A stretch of 64,000 nt of DNA from Heterocephalus glaber (lineage: Eukaryota > Chordata > Mammalia > Rodentia > Bathyergidae), in assembly GCF_000247695.1 (NCBI RefSeq), contig NW_004624732.1, positions 21,050,365-21,114,364 of the forward strand, in the 5' to 3' direction. This document shows, piece after piece, positions 11,903 to 24,702 of the stretch. Both the position numbers and the translations under genes were made by a program. The notes beneath the pieces were generated by a model. That model did no database searches. It was not told the origin of the DNA and saw only the letters and a list, made by a program, of their open reading frames with translations. The first letter of the stretch is position 1; every line of letters begins with the position of its first letter.

Positions 11903-12365
11903 TCTCTGCTGATAGCTAATGATACATTCATGATATTCTTTTACTCATATTTTCCTTTGAGATATTATTAGACATTTAAAGTTGAGATAATTTTCCTGTT
12001 TTAAGGCTCTCACTTTATTCTATAATGATCCTATAATTCATCCTACATTACTTTAGAGAGGTCAAATTTGCTCCTCTTGGTCTTCTAATTTATGATTTTT
12101 ATTGCTATCCTTCACTCACAAATGTACCATGCTCTGGACCATAGCTACCATATTGAACCACATAGCCACTCTGTAAAAATGAAGCATATTCCAAACTACA
12201 AACTCTGGTAAGTAAGATGTAACTTAAATAATAGAAGCAGAATGTTGTGTAACTGACAGTCTTGAAATAAAGGTTCTTTAGGCCACACAGTACATGCAAT
12301 TTAATTTGCAGAACAAAACAGACTGGCTTCCTCTTGGGGAATTTTCACCACGTTCACATATCAAA
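11903..12365. other. Unassigned sequence
   Basis: No repeat or gene recognised. Confidence 0.4.
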
Positions 12366-12425
12366 CATGGCAGAGCTGGGATTTAAAATCTAGTTTTTCC
12401 TGATTACAGAGTCTGTATGTGTTTC
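12366..12425 (-). mobile_element. MIR fragment, antisense
   Basis: 'catggcagagctgggattta', 'aatctag' then 'acagagtctgtatgtg' matches antisense MIR ('tggcagagccgggattcgaac...tctg'). Confidence 0.6.
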
Positions 12426-13144
12426 ACTGTATATTGATTCCATTTGAAAACGAAGTTAAATGACATTAAATCATAATTATCATTTAGTTTATGTCCATTA
12501 TTGAGGTGAGAGGACACAATTGTGATGAGGTCAATGTGATTGTTTGCACACTTCGAGAAATAATGTATAATCCAATAGGCAAGAAATAAGAAAACCACAC
12601 AAAAATCTTTGCAACATCTGAGATTGAAATACAAAGAGTGAAAAGCCCTGCTGTCAGAGACCCAAAGTGCAATTTATATGTCAGAAAGTTAAAGCAGTAC
12701 AACTGTTAGTATTAAAAGTTCAGAATGTAGTATGAGATAAAAGAAGATGGGAGTGCTAAATCCAGAGCTGCATAAAAATCCTAATGCCAGAATAACTATA
12801 AGCCAGGTGAGCTTTTCTTCTCTTTTTTCTTTTCAGAAAATTAGGAGTTAAGTAGAAGCTCAAAAAAAATCTTAACTCAGTAGTTGTCTAATATGAAATT
12901 TAATATGGCCCTTGGAAATGATTTTTTCTTGTTTAGGAAAAAATAAGGCTAGAAAGAAAGGAACTCATCGTCTGTTATTTCAGAAACTAGGAATTGTCTG
13001 GAATTTCACACATATCATTCAAGTCATTCATCACAAAGAGTAGAATATTCCTGTCATTATTTTAAAGGGGAAGAAATAAAAACTTTCGGTGGGACTATTC
13101 TCTCATCTGTACTAGTCACTGATGTCCAACTACTTATGTGTTGT
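12426..13144. other. Unassigned sequence
   Basis: Nothing recognised. Confidence 0.4.
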
Positions 13145-13320
13145 TCATATGCCAGGCCTCATGGTGGACATAGTACAAGGTATTTTCTTACATTTGCACA
13201 ACTAAATTGCAGAGCATGTTAAATGCTTTGCCAGATTAATTTTTTAAAAATATAATTCAATATGAGTGGGCTTGATTTCCAAATCCATGCACTTTGCCTT
13301 TCCCAACACTGTTCTTAACT
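13145..13320 (-). mobile_element. MIR-type SINE, antisense
   Basis: 'catatgccaggcctcatgg', 'caaggtattttcttacattt', and later 'ccaaatccatgcactttgcc' follow the antisense MIRb order ('gccaggcactgtgc...tctcattt...cccatgctctt'). Confidence 0.5.
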
Positions 13321-15349
13321 GTGAAACAAAGGGATTAAGTCAGCTGCCCTCCTGACTCCCCACATCTGATCTACCCCTAATCATGTTTACGTTGTGTTTA
13401 CTTTGTGTATTTCTAGCATTACCTCCCTCCCTGTTTCTCTTTCTGTCTGCTTCTCTTGCTGTTGGTTTCACTCTTACTCTAAGTCAATACATACCTAAAG
13501 AAAAACTATACGCACTTATACATACATAGTTTTCTTTCCCATATCACTTGATCATTAAATCTGTACTTCTCTTACAATAGACACACAGCTTCTTTCCCAA
13601 TTTATGTGAAGTCCCAAAACAAAAATAAACCAAAAAAACCCCAAATCTTATAAACTATTTTGTTGCAGTGAAGTCTATGAAACAAATTAACATAATTTGC
13701 TCTAATAATACATTTTATATAAATAATCAAATCACATTCATATTAATATGGTTCTCATAACTGACAATTATGATTCAAGTGTACTTGATTTCTAGTTCTC
13801 TCTGCTTTGCTATCAAAGTTCTTCTACCTATCAAATTCAACTGTCTTCAGTTCCTGATAGTGGTCTCTGTCTTTAGGAGTTCTTCATAATTTTAAACTAT
13901 CTGGGAGAATAGTTTAGTTGGTGAAATAAAATGAAAATTTTAACTAAACATACTTCTTGCCCTCATGCTTCCTTTCTTTAAGAAATTTACCTTATTAAAT
14001 TCTGTCAAATGATATTTGTATAAAACTAGTTTTATTCATTTCTTGTTATCTAAGTCCAATACATTCCCTTCACTGAAAGGATCAGGCCTAAGCAAAGTTC
14101 CACAATAACAATTTTCTGAAATCATGGGTTTTTAACTGTTGTACTTTTTTCATTGTGTGTACATTTTTCCACCTGTAACATATACTTTATAAAGAACAAG
14201 TGAAATGAGATTTCTTTTCTAATGAATATATACCTAACCTTTTCTCACCAAGATAAAGGCAATAAAAATTTTCATTTGCTTAGTTTTGCTTCTTTTCCTG
14301 ATACGGGATAACTGTAGTATATTCCTCCTGAAATTCAGCTTTGTTAACATCTGAATCCAAAATAATCACTAATTTTGTAACAGGGGTTTTAGGAGATAAA
14401 GATACAACAAATACCATCATTATTTGTTTTTACAATTCTGATTATCCTTTTCCTTAAGTGCTTTTGGCTTCATAAAACATAATTTTGTGCAATAAGTGAT
14501 GTTTGAATCGAGACAGAAGTAAATTTGAATTCCAACTCTGACGACAGTGAAAATGAAGTAAAATTATCGAAGTGCTATAATCTATAAGAATAAAGGTTCC
14601 TTATACATAAGATGGAGATTAAATATCTATTTAATCATAAGTAGTTAAATGTACTGCTATCATAGGCAATGTAACTCAATACATTTTACAATAACCACAT
14701 GAGGAAAGTTAGGTTTTGCTGCAAAAACAGAAACCTAAGAAATTTTAGTTTCTAAATTAACAAGAGTTTGATTCTTACCTAAGCTTCAGGTCTGCTGAAA
14801 GAAAATGGGGTCTCTGGTACATTTCTTCTTCATGCTTGAATCTGAGCTGTTGGGGCAGCCTCTCTTTGCAAGAGTGTGTGTCTCTGTGGCAAAAGGAAAG
14901 AGAAGAGGTAACCAGTTTCTAAAAACAGTTTTGAAAAGTTCTTGACTTTTACTTGAAGTTGTGGGCAAAAGTTTAGAAAGGCAAAGAAATGCAGTCTTAG
15001 CATGTATGTGCCTGGAAGGGGCAGTACCAGAGCTCTGGGAGAATTACCAGTATTTCCACCTCTTCTTTCTTTTTCTCCCTCCTGATTTCAGGAGTAGGGT
15101 GGAAATACAGTGCTATTAGCATAAACTATAACTACTGTGCTTGAAGTCTGAACTAAAATCCCATGACTACTATCAGCAGCTCAACACAGTGTATTCACCT
15201 CTTTAGGTCAGTGTAGTTTGTGTTGAAGAAGAGACATTGTTTTTGCTGTTCAATAAAATATCCTTTTAAAATAAGTACAAGTACATATATGATACTGATA
15301 GTATACATTTTCTTCATACATTTTAAGTTGTTTCTTGATTGTCAAAATT
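13321..15349. other. Unassigned AT-rich intergenic sequence
   Basis: At 14490-14640 'aatttgaattccaactctgac' hints at a very degraded + strand MIR, but support is weak. A symmetric TTTCT/CTCC-rich patch occurs near 15060. No gene evidence. Confidence 0.35.
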
Positions 15350-16310
15350 AAAGACTTTCGTATAACAGAAAACAAAATATCAAAAGACTGAAAGAAAAAG
15401 TTTGGAAATAATTTGTCCAAGAAACTGAAAATATAAAGAACTCTTAAAGCTCAAAAACATGAAAATATACACTCTAATTTTAAAATGGGTGAAATATTGC
15501 CAATTATAAATGCACAATAAGCACATGAAATAATTTTTGACATCTTTAATCACTAAGGAAATGCAAATCCAAATTACAATTCAGCAGGATGATTATAATA
15601 ATAATAACAGTAATAATAATAAATATGTATGGCATGATTTGGAAAAACTGTATTCCCTGTAATTTTTCTTGTGAATATCTAAGAGAGTACATACATCACA
15701 TGTTGGAAAACAGTTGACCTAAAAATATAGGCCACTCAATATAAGACCAAGGAATTCTACTTCTGGCATCCAACAGAATGTATACTCTGTATGTTCACAA
15801 CAGAATGGATGTGAAAATATAAGCTCACCCAAGAACTTTTGCATGAATTTTTTAGCAGCACTATTAATATAGCCATTCATTGGATGTAACCAAAATATTC
15901 AGGAACTAATAAATGCATAAATAAAATAAGATACTATATTCATGTCTTAGAATATGTCAGTATTTTACTCTTGTGGAAGATCATATGCAAGAGTGAAGGT
16001 AACTGATATATTCTATAACATGAATAAACTTCAAATATTATGATAAAAAATCTAGTCATAATAGATGACACATTATATGATTCCATTTCTATGAAATGTT
16101 CATAATAAGCAATTTATAGAGATAGAAAGTAAGCTAATGATTGTCTAGAGATGAAGTTTGGGATGGAAAATGGGTAGTAATTGCAAATGGCATGACATTA
16201 ATTTTAGAAATGCTCTTAAATTATACACTTTCAAGTCTGCAAAGATGCAAAAATCTGTTGAATTTTACACTTAAAACAGGTGAACTAGGTTGTCTATAAA
16301 TTATGTTTCA
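15350..16310 (+). mobile_element. Old LINE-1 3' end (ORF2 C-terminus plus 3' UTR)
   Basis: Landmarks in correct order: 'ctaaggaaatgcaaatcc' (15554), 'tggaaaacagttgacc' (15703), 'ggaattctacttctggc', 'gcagcactattaatatagcc', 'tatgattccatttctatgaa' (16076), 'agagatagaaagtaagctaatgattg' split over 16120-16145, and 'gaattttacacttaaaac' (16259). This is the classical L1M 3' end. A trinucleotide ATA-rich run at 15592-15622 lies within it. Confidence 0.85.
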
Positions 16311-16819
16311 ATATTTAATAGTAAAACTATTCATTAAGTATTTATCCTATTGAATTTCCAACACTGTAATGCAGATCTTCAACCTGATTATCGATGTTTA
16401 AACACTATTATTTAAATGAAACAACTTTTATCTAAATTTCTTGACCTAAAAATAATCAGATATAAAACAGTTTAAATGAAATCTGAAATTATCTGAAGAA
16501 TACTATCAGCTTCCTTTCTCAAAGGTAATATATTCCTATTGAAGTGACTTATTCTCCATTAACATGTTAATCAAAAATAATATAGATCTGAGAACTGAAT
16601 CTACTAAGAAATTCAACAATTTTTCTTCAATATTGTGGAATTATTCTGCAGTGAATTTCAGATCCTTAGATATGACAGCAGAGGCTAATTATTCTTTAAT
16701 CAATTCATATTCTTTCCCTATTAATTTGAGAATCCTTCAAGAATATTTTAAGTTTTTCTCCCAGCATCAATGAGAATCTAAAAGAAGAGGCAGAGGGAGC
16801 CGCCCCAGCAGCGGCTATT
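16311..16819. other. Unassigned AT-rich sequence
   Basis: An open frame of about 70 codons at 16564-16773 is low-complexity and has no recognisable domain or context. Confidence 0.35.
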
Positions 16820-17208
16820 CCATTTTACTTTCTCATTGTTAGGACGCAACACCCAACACCCACAAGTTAAAGGAAGAGAGTTTTACTTCATTTTACAGTT
16901 TATAGAGGTTTCAGTCCTTAGCAGGCTCCAAGGAAGGGCAGCAAGGCAGAAGGGCATCACAGAGGAGAAACAGTTCATCGCATGGCAGCAGGAAGCAGTG
17001 CACATTCATTTTTCCTCTTTTTACTCCAGCTGATCTACATCCAGGGTGAGTCCTTCCTCTTCAGTAAGTCCATCACCCACATCCAGCATTATGTTAAGCA
17101 ATCAGTGGGCTAATCCAGCATCACAAAGCGCATGATCCAATTACCCCCCCCAACCCCACTTATGAGTACATAAAACTTTGAGGGGATATCTAAATATAAG
17201 CCATAACA
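16820..17208 (-). mobile_element. MaLR-type LTR, antisense (copy 1 of 3)
   Basis: It shares with 50750-51150 the blocks 'agttaaaggaagagag', 'gtttatagaggtttcagtcc', 'ctccaaggaagggcagcaag' and the terminus 'ctaaatataagccataaca'. On the minus strand it would begin TGTTATGGCTTATATTTAG, an LTR-like TG start. The left border is diffuse. It is a solo LTR with no internal region. Confidence 0.7.
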
Positions 17209-17579
17209 CCCTCCAAATGTGGATTATTTAGAATATGTAACACCTATTTGTGATCCAAATGGGAAATATATATCTGTGGTATATAAGATATAAGGGAAAA
17301 TGTTGGCTGAACTTGAAAACACTATTGTCTAGCACATTCTATTATTTTCTTTAGCTTTTTTTTAAGATTCCAAATTTGACCAATTTTAATTTTTGGAATA
17401 TTTATATTATTTTTGCTATTTATTCTTGCAGAAGGTACTAGAGAATACCTTAAATATGATTTGAGTCATGTTTTATTTCCTAGCTGTAACTTGTTTTATC
17501 AACTGTGTATTTTGATTATAGTGTTATAATTATCTTACAATAAAACTAACTTTTTCAATGTTCTTATGAGGGATTTCAG
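17209..17579. other. Unassigned AT-rich sequence
   Basis: Nothing recognised. Confidence 0.35.
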
Positions 17580-18190
17580 CACATCTATGAAATTTTATTA
17601 GCTGCCACCACAATCAGGAAGAAAAATAGTTCTATGATCTGGAAGTACTCCCTTATATTATCCCTTAATAGCTCCACTGCTCTTCCCGCTCATAATATCT
17701 GAAAACTTCTCATATTTTCCTCAATACTCTAGTATTCTCTTCTTAAATAATTCATATAAATGAAAATACCTTATGTATAATTTTTTGAAAAGATTTCTTT
17801 CACTCAGCATGTCACTGAGATATAACTAAGTTGTGTGTCTCAATAGTTCGTTCTTTTTCTACTCCTTAGCAGTATTTCATAATATAGATGTTCAACATTT
17901 ATCCACTTAATTATTAAAAGTCATTTAAAGGTGGCCATGAATAAAGCTGCTACAAGCATTCATATAGAAAATTTTGGATGAATATGATGTATCAATTTCT
18001 TGGAAAATACCCAAGAGAGAATTTGTTGGGTCATATGCTAACTGTATGTCAGATATTATAGTAACTGCTCTTTCCCAGTTTTAGCTTTAACATTTTGCAT
18101 TCTTAGCATTAATATATTAAGATTCGAGCTAATTTTCCTCATCTATCCTTTCTAGCATGTAGTAGAATGCTCCTTTTTCAGCATTTTAAC
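17580..18190 (-). mobile_element. Old LINE-1 3' end, antisense
   Basis: 'gccaccacaatcaggaag', 'tttctttcactcagcatg', 'gcagtatttcataatatag', 'catgaataaagctgctac', 'tgttgggtcatatgctaac' and 'cattttgcattcttagc' give the full order of an antisense L1M 3' end. Confidence 0.85.
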
Positions 18191-18354
18191 AGAACATATA
18201 TATTCTAACTGCCACACAATTAACTTGATACTGAGATAAAGCCAGCTCTCCTGAGAATCTGGGTTCCTTTCTGTGATTGTTATTTTTCATTTTAAAATTA
18301 ATTGGATTGAAAGATGCCTAGAAAATTGACAAAGCATACTTCATAGTGTGTCCC

Positions 18355-18840
18355 CTAAAGTGGTTTCAGGTATGATCGGGGCTTGGGTCAGTGAACTGTG
18401 TGGGCAAGACTCACCCCAAGTTTGAGTGGCACCATCCAAAAGCCTGAGAGCCTGGTTGAAACAGAAAAGTCGAGGAAGAGGAAAGTTTGACTGAACTTCC
18501 ACACCAGACTCTGTGAGCAGGTGAATTTATTGTTCTGGGCCTCACCCCTGAACATTCAGTTCAAATTCCTCAGCCTTTAAATACAGAGTTATAGCAGTGA
18601 CTCTCCAGGGCTTCCAAGCCTTCAGCCTCACACTGACTGCTCTTGCTCTGAGGCTAGAGTTTAGCTTTCTTAGTGAAGCAGCTACTGGCTTCCTCACCAT
18701 TCCAGCCTCCAAATGGTCACTGTGGGCCTATCCAGCCTCTGATAGTGTAAGCCCATGGAATCAATTCCCTTCTAAATGGGTGGAAATACATATATTCTAT
18801 TGGTTTTCATCTTCTGGAGTGTACTTTGACTGATACACTT
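18355..18840 (+). mobile_element. Old LTR-like repeat, family A (copy 1 of 2)
   Basis: 'gagtggcaccatccaaaagc', 'ctgagagcctggttgaaaca' and the terminal 'attctattggtttt...ggag..gactgatacac' match a widespread mammalian repeat whose consensus runs 'gcatcatccaatcag...gaatagaac ... cctattggtt..ctggag..gactaataca'. I do not name the family. The 35985-36460 copy covers more of the 5' half. Confidence 0.6.
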
Positions 18841-18915
18841 TCTTAGCCTCAGTTTTTGTATATGTCAAATGGAAATTAAGATATTTTTCTTGTTCCTGCA
18901 GGTATTTTGTGCAGA

Positions 18916-18917
<2 letters not shown>

Positions 18918-18949
<32 letters not shown>
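18918..18949. repeat. (TA)n microsatellite
   Basis: About 16 uninterrupted TA units. Confidence 0.97.
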
Positions 18950-18953
<4 letters not shown>

Positions 18954-21900
18954 AAGGATAATAAAGTGTACATATACATTTTTCTTAATTTGAATAATTT
19001 TATAATAATTCTCATTTTAGGACAGAATATCAATGATTAATATTTTAAACATGTCAAAAGTGGTTATGTAAACTGGTTAATGTGTAGGAAGAGTTTTAAC
19101 ATCATTTGCCATATTTTATCAAGTTTTTATTTAATTCAGAATAAATAAATATTGTTAACACGTTGCAGAATTTAAATTTTGAGGTGTCAGATATAACCGT
19201 GAAAGGTCTACAAGTTTTACAAATTAGAAATCAGAATAAAAAAATCTATTTGAACAGTAAGCAAGTGTAGAATTGTATCTGACAAGATCAGAGATATCTC
19301 ATGTATTCATTTTGCCAATATTATTTCATTAGGCTTCTGAGATAAATATGTACATTCTTTTGTAAAAATATATAACTGTGCTTTTTCTCTTTTGTTCCAT
19401 TGAGGAAAACTTGTAAATTAAGGGATGAAGAATATAATAACCAGAAGATCCATACATTTTTTTCCATTTTAAGTGTTGATGTAGAGGAAACAGTAACACA
19501 TCCTGTTGCCATGTTGGCCTGAATAGCAAGTTCTAAGTTATAGAGAGGAAAGAAGAGCATCATATGGGTACACTCTAGAAATGCTTATGTAAGGGTGAGA
19601 TAGGAAAACTTAGTCTGTATATAACCTGTTCACTGAGTACAAGATATTACATATGCTAAATACTTTACTCCAGCTATTTAAAGCCTGATTTTCCTTTATA
19701 TTTCTGTAGTTTTCTCACCGACAGAGAAAATGTTGTTAGAAGAATCTTGTCATGTTTCATTATAGGTTATAAAAGTTACTCTTTCCACTTGGACACTACA
19801 ATTTTGTTCAACTTGCCATTTATTTTATTTCAAAGTTTTTTTCAAATTTTGTCAGAAATATTGGCCATCTTGGTTATGAGAGTTCTTGAGTTTTAATCAA
19901 AATATTAGGTTTATTTTTATTCATCTTATCCTCGCTGATGTCCTCCAATATTTTAGCTTAGCATAAAAATCTACTACTCAGAACTTATCAGCTGATGATA
20001 GAGACATGGAATAGTATTTTTAAAGTAGAAACCATTGCCTATAGATGCTACATATGCGTCTCATATTTTGTAAGAAAACTTTCTGCTTCAGATTTTCCCT
20101 ATCATGTCTTCTAGCAGGCATCTTTGCTTTTTTGAAAAAACAACAACAACAACCTGGATTTAGAGTTTGAAGGTATAGTTTCAGGCATGGCTTTGCAATT
20201 TATTGCTTATTAAATATTTGTCTGATACTGAATTTCATTTAATCATAAATGATAATAAAAAGTAATGTGTCTATTGAACTATTGTAAAGATAAAAGGATA
20301 TATATGAACATATGCTGTAAAATGCAGATATTTTGTAAGTGTGGATATAATTGTTAATATAATGATATTAAAGACAAGTGTATCTTAAGCCTCAGTTGCT
20401 CGTTAACTTATACTCATCTGTACTTAGATTCAAATAAAAATTTATAGACACATTTGTTTTCTAGTATTTTATGAATCTTCCACAGGTGATGGACAAGAAC
20501 ATTTTTTGAGGTTGTTTGAAGTCTAGAACTGAAGGGACTGAAGTTGGTGTTGGAAAAGACCAGCTGTTGAATGGAGGTAAGGACAGTCAGAGATACATGG
20601 AATGAAGAAAACCTTGTCACCGAATGTTTATATGAGTGAGATACTTCAGAAATCTTGCTTTGAGAACATTTATCAGGCATGGATTCAGCATTCCTTACTT
20701 ATTCTACTTGATGTTTATGGGTAGAGGATGGGACGAGCACTCACCTGTTTTTGATGTAGTGTTTCTCCTTCTTTCCAAAATTGTCTGATCCAGACAGATT
20801 TTCATATTACCTCAAATTCATTAGATCTTCAAAACACACTCTCTTTCATCCAATTTGTGGTGGAGATGGAATTTGTGAAAAGTTAATATGTAATTAAATA
20901 AACAATATTAGAGTGGATGAAAAGTTTGGAGTTGCACTTTTACAGTCTCTTAGCACAACAGGTCAAGTAATCAGAAAAAGTGATAAAATTGGGATTTCAG
21001 AGAACTAGATGATGCCAACCTGAAAACAACCCATGCATTTGTAATGAATGGAGAGGAGAAAACAATAAACATGCAAATGTGTTTCTACTGTCTACATATA
21101 CATTTTTTTCAGTAGAAAAATGGAGGAAATAGGAATAAAAGACAAAAACAATGTTACATATTCTCTGGGATAAAATAAGAAAATTTAAAAACAATATATC
21201 ATACTATCAAAGTATTGACTGAAAATATACTATCAAGATATCAAATGTTACATTGTAATCAGTCATTAATTATTTGACTCATAATGCAAATTTCAGAAGA
21301 TTACAATAATCTCATTAATGAAAATTTTAAAAAATCTAAGAAAATATAAAAAATAATTATGAGTATTTTTAACCTTATAAAACTTAGCCAACCTCATAAA
21401 CTTTAATCAGTAAAAGGCAAGTTCAATAAACAGAATACTTAAAAAATGGAAAATATTCCTCCTTGTCAAAGTTATGGAACATTTAAAGTATCACTGGCAA
21501 TCAAAAAAATATACTTTTGACATGTTATTATTCACTAATCAAAACAAGCACTTTTATAAGATGATGGTTTTAAAAATAGATGCGGTAGGGGGAGTAACTT
21601 CAGCAAAACGTTAGACTTGGAAGTTACAAGATGTCTAAGAAATGCTAACACACACACACTCACACAAATTATCTGAACAAACTTTTGAGAAGATTGAAAA
21701 ATAGTCAAAGGATTACATCAACAAGTAAATGCCAAATTAAGAAAAACACTTTTCAAAATTAACCTGAAGCTTTGTAATATTTTTACTCAACCTATGCTCT
21801 GCTGTCCAGTAGAGTAGTAATTTTCATCTTCAGCAGTAGGTGCTAGCTACTGTCTTTCCCTGTTCAATAGAAGGAAGCAGAAAATATCTTATTTGCAAGT

Positions 21901-22539
21901 AACCATTTTAGTTTATTTTAACCAAGCTGGAGAGTGAGTGAAAGATTAAGGGAGGTCATTATCTCTGCTTTGCATAGTTCCTACAAAAACAGGATAAGCA
22001 GCAGGGACTGACCTGGAAAGATACAGATAGAAGGTGTATGGAGAGAAGGTACAAGTGGTGTTTCTAGGTGGGGATATAGAATACTAATCTAAGACCAAGG
22101 GGACTCACTTTGGGGAATTCAGACATTCAGAAGCAGCCACACAAGTCAGGTGATGTAAAAAATATGAAATGGGCCAGGACACATGGTCAGGGAAGTTCTC
22201 CAAAGATCTTAAGCTTTCCCTCAGGTTGACCCTTAGGCCTGGATAAACCCTTGCTAAGGAGCTGAGGCTCAGTACAGAGTGTGCTGTGAAAAGGAAAGAT
22301 TTGCTGATCTCTACACTCCCCTTTTCATCCTCCTCCCTCATTCTACTCCTATTTTATTTTAGAATGACTTTGCTAGTTTTTAACTCCTAGCACTCAAAGA
22401 AAGCTCTCTTCAAACGTAGTCGAGCATGAGCTAAAGGAACATTGATCACAGAGATCACACTCAGCAAGGGATATTTGATTTTTAAAAATTTTTGAAGTCT
22501 CAAAACAAAAGAACTGTTACAACCTAAAAAAAAAAGTAA
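18950..22539. other. Unassigned AT-rich intergenic sequence
   Basis: A 3.6-kb stretch with no SINE and no confident repeat. Short open frames at 19321-19563, 20414-20680 and 22105-22341 have no recognised homology. Region 20930-21560 is A-rich and may be decayed L1. A (CA)-rich patch lies near 21650. Confidence 0.35.
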
Positions 22540-23005
22540 AAATAAAATCCCACGAAAGTGGATCTGATTTCTAAAATTATTATACTGTACTACCTAAATG
22601 CCCAATTTTTGACAAAATTCATAAAACATATAAAACCAGGAAATATGAATAATAAGAAGGGAAAAATAAATTCACAGAAATGATGTCTACATATCTGAGT
22701 TAAAGAAAAAAATATTTTAAATCAACAAAGTACTAAAAGACAAAATACTAAAGAAGAAACAAGAGAATATGAACTAATAACTGACAAGAGTACAATAAAG
22801 AGTAGTTATAAAGTGAAACCAAAAAGAAACTATGAAGCTGAAAACTACAAGAACTATATCGAAATATTCACTGGAGGAATTATCAGAAGATTTAAGAATA
22901 CTGAGGAAAGAATTAGTAAATTTGAAGAAAGGATGATTGAAATCAATGAACACGAACAGCAACAAAAATACAGACTGAAAAATATGAACAGACCTAACTG
23001 ATTTG
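22540..23005 (+). pseudogene. Old LINE-1 5' region with ORF1 coiled-coil remnant
   Basis: The text 'aatttttgacaaaattcata', 'aaaccaggaaatatg' and then the translated stretch (22813-23001) with FKNTEERISKFEERMIEIN matches the L1M ORF1 coiled-coil segment, in which RIS.LEDR..EI is a recurring motif. ORF1 is the RNA-binding chaperone of L1. Only an N-terminal/coiled-coil part of about 60 residues remains open, and the frame ends at a stop before the RRM-like domain. Confidence 0.7.
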
Positions 23006-23019
23006 GCTCATTGGTGAAT

Positions 23020-23410
23020 GTTAGGAAAGATTTAAAAAGAGTGTGGTGTACACATGATGGACTACTCCATCATAAGGAGGGATAAGTTTGAGTCATTTAT
23101 AGGAAAAAGAATCCACCTTGAGACCATAATGCTAAGTGATATAAATGAAACATGGAAGATTAAGTAGCACATGAATTCTCCTATATGAGAATCTCAAAAT
23201 ATAAATAATATTAAAAGAAGAATAGTAGATAATAAGAAATAGGGAGATAGACTTTGTGGAGATAAAAAGGGTTCTGAAGATGGGAGAAGGTGGGAGAACA
23301 GAGAGGGGAAAGAGAAGTAAAAATGATGAAAATGATATACGAATAAATACTAATTTCCAAGATGAATGCAATTATTATGCATCATAAGCATAAACTAATT
23401 ATAAAAAACT
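23020..23410 (+). mobile_element. LINE-1 3' end fragment (rodent-type purine-rich 3' UTR)
   Basis: 'gtgtggtgtacacatgatgg', 'ctactccatcataaggaggg', 'ataatgctaagtgatataaa' and a purine-rich tail 'gggagaaggtgggagaaca' are the ORF2 end and G-rich 3' UTR of L1. The same layout occurs at 37640-38205. Confidence 0.7.
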
Positions 23411-23439
23411 AAACAGAAAAAATGAATATCAATGTTTCT

Positions 23440-24321
23440 TAAACAGTGCAAAAAATTGAAGAGGAGGAAATACTTCCTAACTCATTCATGAAGGCCAAGA
23501 TTATCCTGATACCAAAGCCAGAAGATGCTCCAAGAAATGAATGCTACAGACTAATATCGTTTAAGAATATTGATCCCAAAATCTTTAAGAAAATACTAGC
23601 AAATCAAATTTAACAACATATTAAAACAGTTACATTCCAGGAGCAAGTGGGTTTATTAGATTTTAAAGAAATTTCATCATTTGAAAACTGACTGATGTAA
23701 TATACCACATTGATAGAATAAAAAGATGATCATCTCTACAGAGTCCAAAAGAGCACTGAACTAAATTCAACACCATTTCATGCTGAAAACATAAAACAAA
23801 CTAGGAAAACCTAGAAATTTCCCCGAGATGAAAAGAATTCAAATATGAGAAACTCACAGGTAACATCATGACTCATAGTAGAGATGAAATATTCTACCAT
23901 GTGGTCAGGAACAAGACCAGTGTGTCTACTTTTCCACTTGTATAAACATAGTAGTGGAAGGGCTGTTCACAGCTTTAGGAAAGAAAATATAAAGTGTATT
24001 TATATTGGAAAGAACAACATATAACTCTCACGAATGATGTGCCAATGTGTGTAGAAAACCCAAACCACCCTCGTCTCCCTCACACACACACACAAACACA
24101 ACTAATAAATAAATTCAGAAAAATTAAATGATACAACAAAATACAGTCAATTGTGTTTTTATACTCTACCAGTGATCCATACATAAAGGAAATAAAGCAA
24201 TTCATTTATAATAGAATCAAAGACAATAAAATATTTAGAAATAATCTTAAAAATGGTGACAAAATAATTGTCAACTGGAAACTAAATTAACTTGCTGTAA
24301 TAAAATTCTAATATATTCTGT
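23440..24321 (+). pseudogene. LINE-1 ORF2 reverse-transcriptase remnant
   Basis: Conceptual translation in broken frames gives [20 protein letters not shown], then [19 protein letters not shown] and ILANQI, the RT palm-entry segment of L1 ORF2. Near 24160-24240, SDPYIKEIKQFIYNRIKDN is the post-RT region. Stops and frameshifts are frequent and the FADD catalytic motif is not preserved. The remnant runs into the assembly gap. Confidence 0.75.
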
Positions 24322-24702
24322 NNNNNNNNNNNNNNNNNNNNNNNNNNNNNNNNNNNNNNNNNNNNNNNNNNNNNNNNNNNNNNNNNNNNNNNNNNNNNNN
24401 NNNNNNNNNNNNNNNNNNNNNTTTTGAAAAACATTGCCAAGTGAAGTCACATAGAAACAAAATATAAATATTATTTATTCAATAACTACTCTTATTTATT
24501 TATAAAGTACCTAGAAATAATCTTAAAAATGGTGACAAAATAATTGTCAACTGGAAACTAAATTAACTTGCTGTAATAAAATTCTAATATATTCTGTAAC
24601 AGAGATAACTTTTGAAAAACATTGCCAAGTGAAGTCACATAGAAACAAAATATAAATATTATTTATTCAATAACTACTCTTATTTATTTATAAAGTACCT
24701 AG
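24236..24702. repeat. Exact 188-bp tandem duplication spanning the assembly gap
   Basis: Bases 24236-24321 reappear identically at 24512-24597, and 24422-24514 reappear at 24610-24702. The second copy supplies the 12 bases (24598-24609) that would fill the gap. If the gap is really 12 bases, both offsets equal 188. Confidence 0.93.
24322..24421. other. Assembly gap (100 N)
   Basis: Exactly 100 N, the usual unknown-length placeholder. Confidence 0.99.
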
